DNA from: an uncultured Prevotella sp.
GTDB lineage: Bacteria > Bacteroidota > Bacteroidia > Bacteroidales > Bacteroidaceae
Reading direction: 5' to 3'
Length of the DNA: 64,000 nt
Assembly: GCA_900770025.1 (NCBI GenBank)
Contig: CAAGIW010000022.1
Coordinates: 11,363 to 75,362, forward strand
Numbering within the stretch: the stretch's first letter is position 1; each line of letters begins with the position of its first letter. The notes under the pieces were generated by a model. That model was given only the letters and a program-made list of their open reading frames with translations, ran no database searches and was not told the origin of the DNA. Both the position numbers and the translations under genes were made by a program. This document shows positions 17,624 through 25,839 of this stretch, piece after piece.

Positions 17624-19108
17624 ATGAAGGAACAACTGAATGCCATCATGTTGGCTGGTACCGGCAGTGATGTAGGCAAGAGTTTGCTTGCCACAGGCCT
17701 GTGCCGTATCTTTCTGCAGGATGGTTTCCACCCCGCTCCATTCAAGGCACAGAACATGGCGCTCAATTCCTATGCCACACCCGATGGCTATGAGATAGGA
17801 AGGGCACAGGCCGTACAGGCAGAGGCGGCAGGAATAGCCTGTCACACGGATATGAATCCGCTGCTGCTGAAGCCATCGGGAGAAAAGACCTCGCAAGTGG
17901 TTCTGCATGGGAAGCCTATCGGCAACCGCAATGCTTATGACTATTTTAAACATGAAGGGCGTGAATACCTGCGTCAGGAGGTGAACGATGCCTATGACAG
18001 GCTGGCCGCACAATATAACCCCATTGTAATGGAGGGGGCTGGAAGTATCTCGGAACTGAACCTACGTGACAGCGACTTGGTGAATATGTCTATGGCGAGC
18101 CATGCCCACGCCCATGTCATTCTGGTGGCTGATATAGACCGCGGTGGCGTATTTGCCAGCGTCTATGGCTCGGTGATGCTGCAACAGCCCGAAGACAGGA
18201 AGCGCATCAAGGGCATCATCATCAACAAGTTCAGAGGAGATTTGCGCCTGTTCGAGAGCGGCCGCACCATGATAGAACAGTTGTGTGGTGTGCCAGTGTT
18301 GGGCATAGTTCCCTATCTCACGGACATTCATATTGAAGAAGAAGATTCCGTATCATTGGCTTTGAAGGAGTCTCGCTTTGTCGAAGGGAAGATCAATGTG
18401 GCCGTCGTGTTACTCAAACACATATCTAACTTTACAGATTTCGACATGCTGGAGAAGCATCCTGAGATACATCTCTACTATACCTACAGTGCTGAAGACA
18501 TTGAGAAAGCAGACATTGTGATTCTACCAGGCACCAAATCCACTCTGTCCGATCTCTATGAATTGCGGCGTTCCGGACTTCATGATGCTATTATCAAGGC
18601 TGCAAAAGCAGGAAAAACGGTGATGGGTATCTGCGGTGGCTACCAGATGATGGGCATGGAGGTGAGCGATCCAGATGGTGTGGAGGGCAGCATCATGTCG
18701 CTGCCAGGCTTGTCGTTGCTGCCCGTGCGCACCGTTCTGCAAGGAGAAAAGGTGACACGACAGATAAGATTTACGTTTCTGGACCACCACGAAGAAGAGT
18801 GCATGGGTTATGAGATACACATGGGACAAACTTGCATGGAAGGCAACGGCACCCCCGTGAACATGTTGGAAGACGGCCATACCGACGGCTGCGCGGTGAG
18901 TCCACGCTGTTTGGGCACTTACATTCATGGTATTCTGGACAACAAAGCGGTCATCAGTCATCTGCTGGCACCCTACCTACATGACAGACAACCGGTGGCA
19001 TTTGACTATAAAGCCTACAAGGAGGAACAATACAATGCCCTTGCCAACCGACTGAGAGAATATATCGACATGGAAAAACTATATAAAATAATGTGTAACC
19101 ATGATTGA
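17624..19108 (+). CDS. cbiP: Cobyric acid synthase
   Basis: A glutamine-dependent amidase of 494 residues that adds amide groups to the b, d, e and g side chains of adenosylcobyrinate a,c-diamide. The ATPase part shows LAGTGSDVGKSLLATGLCRI (about 10-29), FKAQNMALNS and MEGAGSISELNL; the glutaminase part has LPGTKSTLSDL and the catalytic Cys in MGICGGYQMMG (about 332-342), and a His in GTYIHGILDN. Start 17624 lies 16 bp after pduO; an in-frame extension into pduO is ignored. The end overlaps cobD by 8 bp. Confidence 0.95.
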   Translation: MKEQLNAIMLAGTGSDVGKSLLATGLCRIFLQDGFHPAPFKAQNMALNSYATPDGYEIGRAQAVQAEAAGIACHTDMNPLLLKPSGEKTSQVVLHGKPIGNRNAYDYFKHEGREYLRQEVNDAYDRLAAQYNPIVMEGAGSISELNLRDSDLVNMSMASHAHAHVILVADIDRGGVFASVYGSVMLQQPEDRKRIKGIIINKFRGDLRLFESGRTMIEQLCGVPVLGIVPYLTDIHIEEEDSVSLALKESRFVEGKINVAVVLLKHISNFTDFDMLEKHPEIHLYYTYSAEDIEKADIVILPGTKSTLSDLYELRRSGLHDAIIKAAKAGKTVMGICGGYQMMGMEVSDPDGVEGSIMSLPGLSLLPVRTVLQGEKVTRQIRFTFLDHHEEECMGYEIHMGQTCMEGNGTPVNMLEDGHTDGCAVSPRCLGTYIHGILDNKAVISHLLAPYLHDRQPVAFDYKAYKEEQYNALANRLREYIDMEKLYKIMCNHD

Positions 19109-20111
19109 AGGACACGGTGACGATGCCTATCGCTACAAACACATCACGCACAACTTCAGTTCAAACATCTATGCTGAAATGTCGCATGATGCGTTGATGA
19201 GACACCTAATGAGCCACACTGACTGCATCAGGAACTATCCTGAACCAGAGTCTTTCACTCTGGAACAGGAGTTATGCCATCTACACCATCTTCCTCCACA
19301 GTGGGCGATGGTGTGCAATGGTGCCACAGAGGCTATCTATCTCATAGCCCACTGCTTTCAAGAAGCCCGTTCTGCCATCGTGGTGCCCACCTTCAGGGAA
19401 TATCAGGATGCTGGCCGGATGTATCATCACCGCATATCCTTCTGCCACAACGTAAGAGAGATGTCGCCTCACACCGAGGTGCTTTGGCTTTGCAACCCCA
19501 ACAATCCCACCGGAGAGACGACAGATGCAAATACCCTGCGGCAGATGATGGCACAGCACCATAACACCCTGTTTGTAGTGGATCAGGCTTATTCTCACTA
19601 TACCAACGTGCCACTACTGGATGAACATGATGTGACTGCACACCCCAACCTGATTGTCATGCAGTCTATGACCAAGCAGTTTGCCGTGCCCGGACTCAGA
19701 ATAGGCTACATCCTTGCCCATCCAGAAGTGATAGAACGTCTGCGCCAGTTCCGTATGCCGTGGACAGTCAATGCACTTGCCATTGAAGCTGCTCACTATC
19801 TACTTGAACATCAAGACGACTACATCATCAACAGGGAGGCACTTCATCTGGAAATCATAAGGATTGCCCGTGCATTGGAACCTTTGGGAATCACCCATTC
19901 AAACACACAGACTAACTTTGCACTCTTTGCCCTGCCTGCAGGGATGAAAGCAAAACATCTGAAAGACTATCTGGCAGACAAGCATCGGTTGCTGATACGT
20001 GACGCATCTAACTTTGAAACACTTAACGACAGATATTTCCGCATTGCTGCACAATCAGCTGATGCCAATGATTCACTTATCAGAGCAATACAAGAATGGA
20101 TACACTCATAA
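19101..20111 (+). CDS. cobD: L-threonine-O-3-phosphate decarboxylase-like PLP enzyme
   Basis: A fold-type I PLP enzyme of 336 residues. It should make (R)-1-amino-2-propanol phosphate, the linker between ring and nucleotide loop. It has NFSSNIYAEMSHDAL near the start, NPNNPTGE at about 132-139, and the PLP lysine K192 in SMTKQFAVPGLRIGY. Histidinol-phosphate aminotransferases are close relatives, but its place between cbiP and cbiB, each overlapping, supports CobD. It overlaps cbiB by 16 bp. Confidence 0.88.
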   Translation: MIEGHGDDAYRYKHITHNFSSNIYAEMSHDALMRHLMSHTDCIRNYPEPESFTLEQELCHLHHLPPQWAMVCNGATEAIYLIAHCFQEARSAIVVPTFREYQDAGRMYHHRISFCHNVREMSPHTEVLWLCNPNNPTGETTDANTLRQMMAQHHNTLFVVDQAYSHYTNVPLLDEHDVTAHPNLIVMQSMTKQFAVPGLRIGYILAHPEVIERLRQFRMPWTVNALAIEAAHYLLEHQDDYIINREALHLEIIRIARALEPLGITHSNTQTNFALFALPAGMKAKHLKDYLADKHRLLIRDASNFETLNDRYFRIAAQSADANDSLIRAIQEWIHS

Positions 20112-21034
20112 GACTTTTGCCGCTCATGGCAGGTTGGTTGCTCGACCGTTTGTTTGGCGATCCGGAGAGGTTGCCCCACCCCATTGTCTGGTTTGGCAAA
20201 GCCATCTCCCTGATGGAACATCGTTTCAACAGGGGTGCGCATCGTATGCTCAAAGGAACCATGGTGGCACTACTGCTCTCGGCAAGCGTTTTCGTGCTGT
20301 CATGGCTACTGTTCCGATGGTTATCCTTTACGCCATGCGTTTCCATTGCATTGCAAGCAGTACTGATATTCTACTGTTTGGCAGGCCACACCCTAAACAA
20401 GGAAGTGCGAGAAGTATTCAAGGCACTTGACAACTCTTTGGAGAAGGGCAGGCAACAGGTGGCACGCATTGTGGGGCGCGACACCACTCATCTCTCAGAA
20501 CAGGAGATACGCACCGCTGCTTTGGAAACTTTGGCAGAGAATCTGAGCGACGGAGTGATAGCACCTCTGTTCTGGTATGCCCTTTTAGGCGTTCCGGGTA
20601 TGCTGACTTACAAGATGATTAACACCCTCGACTCTATGATAGGCTACCGCAATGCACGCTACCGTGAGTTTGGTTGCGTGGCAGCACGCATGGATGATGT
20701 GGCAAACTACTTGCCCGCCCGTCTAACCTCTCTATTGATGATCGTGGTTGCCGCAAGACCACGGCTGTTGAACTTCGTATTGCGATACGGAAAGATGCAC
20801 GCCAGTCCCAACTCAGGTTATCCAGAAGCGGCCCTTGCCGGCATTTTGGACTGCAGATTTGGCGGCACCCACGACTACTTTGGTGAAGCGGTATATAAGC
20901 CTTATATAGGCAGCAACCCACGACCGCTCTGCACGCAAGACATGCGCAGGGCCGTGAACATCAATATAAAATCTGAAATACTGATGATGTTGATCATTCT
21001 GACAGCAACGGTCGTCAGAAGTCTAATCGGATAG
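20096..21034 (+). CDS. cbiB: Adenosylcobinamide-phosphate synthase
   Basis: A membrane enzyme of 312 residues that joins adenosylcobyric acid to aminopropanol phosphate. The family opening LLDRLFGDPERLPHPIVWFGK is at about 15-35, NLSDGVIAPLFWYALLG at about 148-164, and SPNSGYPEAALAGILDCRFGG at about 236-256. About five hydrophobic segments are present. It is the last gene of the rightward operon, and its last 20 bp overlap the 3' end of the convergent cobC gene. Confidence 0.94.
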   Translation: MDTLIRLLPLMAGWLLDRLFGDPERLPHPIVWFGKAISLMEHRFNRGAHRMLKGTMVALLLSASVFVLSWLLFRWLSFTPCVSIALQAVLIFYCLAGHTLNKEVREVFKALDNSLEKGRQQVARIVGRDTTHLSEQEIRTAALETLAENLSDGVIAPLFWYALLGVPGMLTYKMINTLDSMIGYRNARYREFGCVAARMDDVANYLPARLTSLLMIVVAARPRLLNFVLRYGKMHASPNSGYPEAALAGILDCRFGGTHDYFGEAVYKPYIGSNPRPLCTQDMRRAVNINIKSEILMMLIILTATVVRSLIG

Positions 21035-21542
21035 AAGCGCCGTATCTTGGCTGATGGGCAAAGGCCTCATCCACAGGATAGCATCCTGCCAAAATCAGCG
21101 CATGCACAAGGATTCCGCCATGAGTAAACACCAACAGATGGCGGTATTCTTGTCGTTTTTTCTCTTCAATAAAGTCTTGCAGGCGCCGATGCTGGTCGGC
21201 AAACGATTCGCCGCCAGTGGCATTCACATGCAGGTAATCATCATACCACTGCTGCAGTCGGGGATCTTCTATTTCTTCATAGCGTTTCATCTCCCACTCA
21301 CCGAAATTCATTTCCATGAGACGCCCATCCCTAACAGCATCACCATATCCACAAGCCTCAGCCAACAAGGTGCATCGCCGCAACGGACTGGTAAACACTC
21401 CATCAAACACAGTCCCCTTCAGTCGTTCACTCACCAATGCTGCCTCTTGTGGAAAAGTGGCAGTAAGGGGCACATCCGACTGTCCGTAGCAGATGCCTGA
21501 CGGAATATTCACCGACGTATGTCTCACAAAGGTGATGGTCAT
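21015..21542 (-). CDS. cobC: Alpha-ribazole phosphatase
   Basis: A histidine phosphatase of 175 residues that should remove the 5'-phosphate from alpha-ribazole phosphate or adenosylcobalamin phosphate. It opens with ITFVRHTSVNIPSGICYGQSD (catalytic His in RHT); MNFGEWE carries the conserved Glu region, and LLVFTHGGIL the second catalytic His. Start 21542 gives an ATGA overlap with cobS; seven extra in-frame codons upstream lie inside cobS. It is last in the leftward cobUTSC operon and overlaps cbiB by 20 bp tail to tail. Confidence 0.9.
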   Translation of the reverse strand: MTITFVRHTSVNIPSGICYGQSDVPLTATFPQEAALVSERLKGTVFDGVFTSPLRRCTLLAEACGYGDAVRDGRLMEMNFGEWEMKRYEEIEDPRLQQWYDDYLHVNATGGESFADQHRRLQDFIEEKKRQEYRHLLVFTHGGILVHALILAGCYPVDEAFAHQPRYGASIRLDF

Positions 21543-22285
21543 GTCAACATGTATATGGCACAAACGGTGAGATGGAACGCCACTTCTGAAATCAGGAATA
21601 CAGCCCCGCAGCAGTCACCCGTATATCCCTTGATTCTCGCTTTGATAAAAAAGATGAGAAGCATGGATGTGGCAAAGGCAGGAAGAGCAGCCCACTGATA
21701 TGGTGACGGCAACAGCAATAGGGGCAGAAGTCCGCACAACATACTGCCTATCCACGTCAAAGGCTTCATCCCTGCATATACTGTGTGATTCTTTGCGGTG
21801 GCTTCTGTGCGTGCGTATGGCAACAGGTTGACTATCTGCGATGCAGAAAACTTGCTCCAGCAGTCTCCGGCAAACAGCATAGGCAAGGCCAGTTGCAGGG
21901 GGAGTGAAGACACAACAGCCACGGTCATCAGGAAATAGGTAATCAGTCCTATCACCCCATAAGTACCTATGTGTGAGTCTTTCATAATGGCAAGCACCCG
22001 TTCGGGCGTTGTTCCTCCGCCAAAACCATCAAGAAAATCAGCCAGTCCGTCTTCATGCAGTGCCCCAGTGAGCAGCAGTCTGGCACCGAAAGCCATCAGC
22101 ACTGCCACTGTATAGGGGAAAAGGTGCGCTGCACCAAAGAGCGTCAAAGCCAGCACCCCACCCGTGAGCCAGCCTATGGCAGACCAGCAGTTCACCACCT
22201 TTTTATAATAGATGGCATCCACTTGAATCCAACGCCAGATGGGCAATCGTGTAAAGAAGGTCAATGCTGCTATCAGCGTTCTCAT
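21539..22285 (-). CDS. cobS: Adenosylcobinamide-GDP ribazoletransferase (cobalamin synthase)
   Basis: A polytopic membrane enzyme of 248 residues that condenses adenosylcobinamide-GDP with alpha-ribazole (phosphate). Family motifs: ALTFFTRLPIW at about 7-17, TGALHEDGLADFLDGFGGG at about 92-110 (metal-binding acidic residues), and GYTGDCCGAVFLISE near the C-terminus. It sits 4 bp after cobT and overlaps cobC. Confidence 0.94.
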   Translation of the reverse strand: MRTLIAALTFFTRLPIWRWIQVDAIYYKKVVNCWSAIGWLTGGVLALTLFGAAHLFPYTVAVLMAFGARLLLTGALHEDGLADFLDGFGGGTTPERVLAIMKDSHIGTYGVIGLITYFLMTVAVVSSLPLQLALPMLFAGDCWSKFSASQIVNLLPYARTEATAKNHTVYAGMKPLTWIGSMLCGLLPLLLLPSPYQWAALPAFATSMLLIFFIKARIKGYTGDCCGAVFLISEVAFHLTVCAIYMLT

Positions 22286-22289
22286 TCCA

Positions 22290-23327
22290 TCAGAAGTATT
22301 TAGTCACATCGGTATTGGCAAACGAATCCATCTCGTTGATCATGTTCACGGCAGACTGCAGGATGGGATAGGCACAAACAGCGCCAGAACCCTCTCCCAG
22401 CCTCAGTCCCAAGTGCAGAAGTCCCTTTACGCCCAATGCCTGCAGCATCCGTTTATGCCCTGCCTCATCACCTTGATGACCGAACACTGCATAATGAAGC
22501 ACCTCGGGATAGAAGTGCGAAGCGGCTACCATGCAACTGGTCATAATGAATCCATCCACCAATATTATCATGCCCAGTTCGGCGGCACGCAACATTCCTC
22601 CCACTGCCATAGCCATCTCAAAGCCTCCAAACCATGCCATCTTATCCTCTGGGGTGCCGTCTCCATGATAGTTTTCCATTGCCTGGCTCAGCACTTTCAG
22701 CTTATGCTGTATGCCAGCATCGTCCAATCCGGCACCTGCCCCAATGCAGTCGGCAATGGGAATGCCGGTGAATACAGACATCCACATCGAGGAGGGCGAG
22801 GTATTGCCGCTGCCCATCTCGCCGAAACTCACCACGTTGCATCCCTTTTGATGCACCATATCCACGATGCCGGCACCACGACTGATACACTCGTTCAGTT
22901 CCTCCTTGCTCATGGCAGGCCCTTTGAGAAAGTTGTCGGTGCCCTTTCTCATCTTCCGATCGATGATGCCATGCCCTGCGGGAATGTCATAATCCACTCC
23001 TGCATCCACCAAAACGAGTTCAAAACCATGCTGATTGCACAGAAAGTTGATGCCTGCTCCTCCTTTGGCAAAATGGCCCAACTGCTGCCAAGTCACCTCC
23101 TTGGGCGACACGGTGACCCCTTCTTCAATGATGCCATGGTCGGCAGCAAAGAGTATATTGTGCGGCTTGCGCAGTTCGGGGCACAGGGTCTGCTGAATCC
23201 AGCCTATCTGCAATGCCAGTTCTTCAAGTCTTCCCAACGAGCCTTTCGGCTTGGTCAGATTATCGATTTTGTCAATAAGGGCATCCTTTATCTTCTCGTC
23301 TGGATGCTTGATGTCAAATGTAATCAT
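22290..23327 (-). CDS. cobT: Nicotinate-nucleotide--dimethylbenzimidazole phosphoribosyltransferase
   Basis: A protein of 345 residues that activates the lower-ligand base as alpha-ribazole phosphate. Visible motifs: [15 protein letters not shown] (about 24-38), [16 protein letters not shown] (about 60-75), [15 protein letters not shown] (about 171-185) and the C-terminal [18 protein letters not shown]. Its length equals that of the family (about 350). The natural base cannot be read from the sequence; no bluB or bza gene for dimethylbenzimidazole synthesis is in the window. Confidence 0.95.
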   Translation of the reverse strand: MITFDIKHPDEKIKDALIDKIDNLTKPKGSLGRLEELALQIGWIQQTLCPELRKPHNILFAADHGIIEEGVTVSPKEVTWQQLGHFAKGGAGINFLCNQHGFELVLVDAGVDYDIPAGHGIIDRKMRKGTDNFLKGPAMSKEELNECISRGAGIVDMVHQKGCNVVSFGEMGSGNTSPSSMWMSVFTGIPIADCIGAGAGLDDAGIQHKLKVLSQAMENYHGDGTPEDKMAWFGGFEMAMAVGGMLRAAELGMIILVDGFIMTSCMVAASHFYPEVLHYAVFGHQGDEAGHKRMLQALGVKGLLHLGLRLGEGSGAVCAYPILQSAVNMINEMDSFANTDVTKYF

Positions 23328-23336
23328 TATGTTGTG

Positions 23337-23873
23337 CTATTTGATTTTTACAGGTATTCCCGAAACAAGCATATACACCTCGTCGGCCCGGGCAGCGATA
23401 AGCTGGTTTGCTCTGCCTTGAAGGTCGGCAAATCGGCGCTGCATGGTATTGGCACTAACGCCTCCCCATCCTATTTCGTTGGTCACAAACAAAAAGGTGG
23501 CACCCTCAGTCTCTGCCAACCGGCAGAACTCTTGCTCCAAAGCGTTGTAGGCTCTGTCTATATCTTCACCGTGCTCAAAGAAGAAATTGGTGGCCCAAAG
23601 GGTCACACAGTCCACCAACACCACGCGGCCATCCATCTTGTGCTTGCCCAACAGGCGTTCTTCCTCTATGTTCTCCCACTGCTGTTGCCGGCGTTCCTTG
23701 TGTATCTGCACCCTTTTGGCAAACTCCTCGTCCATCACTTTGGCGGTGGCCATATAGACAGGACGGTCAGAAAGTCCGAGAGCCATCCTCTCGGCAAACT
23801 CGCTTTTGCCCGACTTTTGTCCTCCGGTGACCAGTATTATCTTGCTTTGCTTGTCCATTTCTTTTATCTTCAT
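23337..23873 (-). CDS. cobU: Adenosylcobinamide kinase / guanylyltransferase
   Basis: A protein of 178 residues that phosphorylates adenosylcobinamide and transfers GMP to it. It has the P-loop TGGQKSGKSEFAE (16-28), MATAKVMDEE, a candidate guanylylated His58 in RVQIHKERR, and VTNEIGWGGVSANTMQRRFAD. The frame is open for 50 codons upstream, but the family N-terminus fits 23873 (or the ATG at 23858). It is first in the leftward operon, about 200 nt after riboswitch 2. Confidence 0.93.
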   Translation of the reverse strand: MKIKEMDKQSKIILVTGGQKSGKSEFAERMALGLSDRPVYMATAKVMDEEFAKRVQIHKERRQQQWENIEEERLLGKHKMDGRVVLVDCVTLWATNFFFEHGEDIDRAYNALEQEFCRLAETEGATFLFVTNEIGWGGVSANTMQRRFADLQGRANQLIAARADEVYMLVSGIPVKIK

Positions 23874-24077
23874 ACGTTGCACCTGCCATTCTGAAAGCGG
23901 CATTGCAGCAACAGCACCACCCCCTGCGACCCACAGCAGCGTGTCACAGAAGGTCATCAAAAACCTGATTGGAGACCCTATCAAGAAAACAAAAGACAAC
24001 GGGAGTGCCAAGTATCTGCGCACTTGGATAGAAAACTACGCCCACTGCTTCTTGACCCGAGAAATCAGCAACACGAT

Positions 24078-24255
24078 GCCAAGGTAGGTTTCCTGACTTT
24101 ACCATGGAGATGCCTTCCCATCATGCCTGCACAACAGTGGCTTTTCTTATCTCCATCTGTCCCAGATGGTATTTCGTGCCATCCGGAACGGTATTTACAG
24201 TAGCGGGTACTGTTCCGGATTTGCACCGGATTCCCTATTATCGGCAGCCACAGAG
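24078..24255 (-). promoter_or_regulatory. Cobalamin riboswitch 2
   Basis: Read on the minus strand, the conserved parts occur in order: AGGGAATCCGGTGCAAATCC with ACAGTACCCGC (about 24238-24205), CTGTAA, the B12-box GCCACTG (24141-24135), GGGAAGG (24119-24113) and AGTCAGGAAACCTACC (about 24099-24084). It controls cobUTSC. About 200 nt of leader separate it from cobU; no terminator or clear masking hairpin was recognised there. Confidence 0.95.
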
Positions 24256-24282
24256 CAGTGACATGCCACACCTTATGCCCTG

Positions 24283-24313
24283 CAAAAGTACTGCATTATT
24301 GTGACCCGACAAA
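24283..24313 (-). promoter_or_regulatory. Promoter of the cobUTSC operon
   Basis: On the minus strand, TTTG (24313-24310), a 19 bp spacer and TACTTTTG (24290-24283) fit the Bacteroidetes promoter. Initiation near 24276 places the riboswitch at the 5' end of the transcript. Confidence 0.75.
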
Positions 24314-24334
24314 GAAATTTCAACAATAAAATGC

Positions 24335-24365
24335 TTGCAATTCTTGATTTTTTTTCTGACTTTTG
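24335..24365 (+). promoter_or_regulatory. Probable promoter of panE
   Basis: TTG (24335-24337), a 20 bp spacer and GACTTTTG (24358-24365), one mismatch from TAnnTTTG. It is divergent from the cobUTSC promoter 22 bp away, with no overlap of the core elements. Confidence 0.5.
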
Positions 24366-24453
24366 CATCTGTGTTGAATGCGCCATGCCTCTGCAACACG
24401 GCCGGGGCGAAACACTATACACCCCCATCAAGAAGAAACAGACTTGAAGACAG

Positions 24454-25371
24454 ATGAAATACGCAGTAATCGGAACAGGTGCCATAGGCGGCTACTACGG
24501 CAGCAAACTGGCAAAGGCAGGCAGGGAGGTGCACTTCTTGCTGCATAGTGACTACGAGGAAGTGAAGGCACACGGCCTGACCATCGATTCATACGAGGGC
24601 AACTACGTGCTGCCCCACGTGAACGCCTACCGCTCCACCGGCGACATGCCGCAGGTGGATGTGGTGATTGTGGCACTCAAGTCGGTGAGCAATCACCTGC
24701 TTGCCAGTATGCTGCCGCCCCTGCTCCACCCCTGCACCCTGGTGCTGCTGATACAGAACGGTATCGGCGTGGAGGAGGATGTGCAGAAAATGTTTCCCGA
24801 AGCATGGTTAGCTGCCGGCTTGGCGTTCATCTGTTCGTCCAAGATTGGTGCGGGACACATCCACCATCAGTTCTATGGCAACATCAACATCGGCAACTAT
24901 TCCTGTTCTGACACGCAAAAAATAGACTGCCTCATCAGCGAAATGCGCGAGGCAGGCATAGGTGCCGCACTGGTGGACTATGACGAAGCGCGCTGGAAGA
25001 AGGCCGTGTGGAACATGCCTTTCAACGGCATGACAGTGGCACTGAACACCCAAACCATCGACCTGGTGAACAATCCGCACACCTGCCAGCTCATCCGTAT
25101 GCAAGGCAGAGAGGTGGTGCGGGCCGCACAGGCATTGGGAGTGAAGAACATTGACGATGCCTTTGTGGAGAAGATGATTGACAACACCCTGAAGATGCCA
25201 CCCTATTCGCCCTCGATGAAGCTCGACTACGACTATCACCGCCCCATGGAGATACATTATTTATATACGCGTCCCATAGAGATTGCCCAAGAAGCAGGCA
25301 TCGACATGCCCCGCCTCAAGATGCTCGAAACAGAACTCCTGTTCATAGAAAGCAGACAGAATGCTTTGTGA
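24454..25371 (+). CDS. panE: 2-dehydropantoate 2-reductase
   Basis: An NADPH-dependent reductase of 305 residues that makes pantoate for pantothenate and CoA. It has the Rossmann motif VIGTGAIGGYYGSKLAKAG (4-22), QNGIGVEE at about 97-104, and the catalytic lysine region RWKKAVWNMPFNGMT at about 183-197. The C-terminal helical domain contains the family segment PSMKLDYDYHRPMEI. It appears monocistronic, divergent from the cobU leader. The wider ketopantoate-reductase family includes other reductases, so the exact substrate is by homology. Confidence 0.88.
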   Translation: MKYAVIGTGAIGGYYGSKLAKAGREVHFLLHSDYEEVKAHGLTIDSYEGNYVLPHVNAYRSTGDMPQVDVVIVALKSVSNHLLASMLPPLLHPCTLVLLIQNGIGVEEDVQKMFPEAWLAAGLAFICSSKIGAGHIHHQFYGNINIGNYSCSDTQKIDCLISEMREAGIGAALVDYDEARWKKAVWNMPFNGMTVALNTQTIDLVNNPHTCQLIRMQGREVVRAAQALGVKNIDDAFVEKMIDNTLKMPPYSPSMKLDYDYHRPMEIHYLYTRPIEIAQEAGIDMPRLKMLETELLFIESRQNAL

Positions 25372-25396
25372 CGAGAGAATAGTCACAGTCCCCAAA

Positions 25397-25490
25397 GCCT
25401 CACTCGGCCTCCCCAAGGGGGGAATTAAAGAATTAAAAGATTAAAGTATTAAAACATTAAAGGCCCCACCCGGCCTCCCCAAGGGGAGGA
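25397..25490. repeat. Duplicated GC-rich palindrome flanking a TTAAA-rich microsatellite
   Basis: CGGCCTCCCCAAGGGG occurs identically at 25405-25420 and 25471-25486. The second copy extends to the palindrome CCTCCCCAAGGGGAGG. Between them (25423-25461) lies an AT-rich tract in which ATTAAA recurs five times at 7-10 bp steps. These sit after panE and may act in part as a terminator or be dispersed repeats. Confidence 0.7.
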
Positions 25491-25562
25491 GGATGAAGAA
25501 TGAAAAATGCGATTTAGTTGCGAGATAAGTGATTGATTATGAAAGGATAACATTCTTTCAAA

Positions 25563-25694
25563 AATCCGGTTGGATGCTGTTTGCATTCCAAAGCAAATGG
25601 GGGTGATTTCCAAAACGGTGCGTTTTGCGTTCTAAAATGGTGCGTTTTGCAATGTAAAACGGTGCGTTTTGCAATCCAATAAGTCAGCAGTATA
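25563..25694. repeat. 22-bp-period intergenic repeat array A
   Basis: Six consecutive 22 bp units begin at 25563, 25585, 25607, 25629, 25651 and 25673. The middle three are near identical with core AAAAYGGTGCGTTTTGC; the outer ones are degenerate but hold the register (TCC near position 3, TTTG near position 18 in the first). The unit at 25607 contains the dyad CAAAACG-GTG-CGTTTTG. The same core recurs in array B at 33611. No protein-coding reading is convincing. Confidence 0.75.
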
Positions 25695-25760
25695 AAAAAT
25701 GATGATTAGTTACTACTTAAAAAAGTGCGTTTTTTATGGCAGACTTACATAAATATTTAA

Positions 25761-25768
25761 TATATTTG
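25761..25768 (+). promoter_or_regulatory. -7 element of the lplA-gcv operon
   Basis: TATATTTG fits TAnnTTTG, 72 bp before the lplA ATG. No good TTTG lies at the expected -33 position. No glycine riboswitch was recognised in the leader. Confidence 0.55.
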
Positions 25769-25839
25769 CAAAAACAATGATGCTGACAAATGCCGTAGTC
25801 TGCACCGCCCAAGTTTGTAGAACCACGTAAAGAGGCACT

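Noticed and set aside
22239..23894. A 551-residue open frame antisense to cobT/cobU
   Set aside because: The minus-strand genes have full family motifs; the antisense product is His-rich without any domain.
25397..25490. Insertion sequence ends
   Set aside because: The two GC-rich copies are direct, not inverted, 66 bp apart, with no transposase between.
25372..25839. Glycine riboswitch before the gcv operon
   Set aside because: None of the conserved glycine-aptamer segments could be found in the leader.
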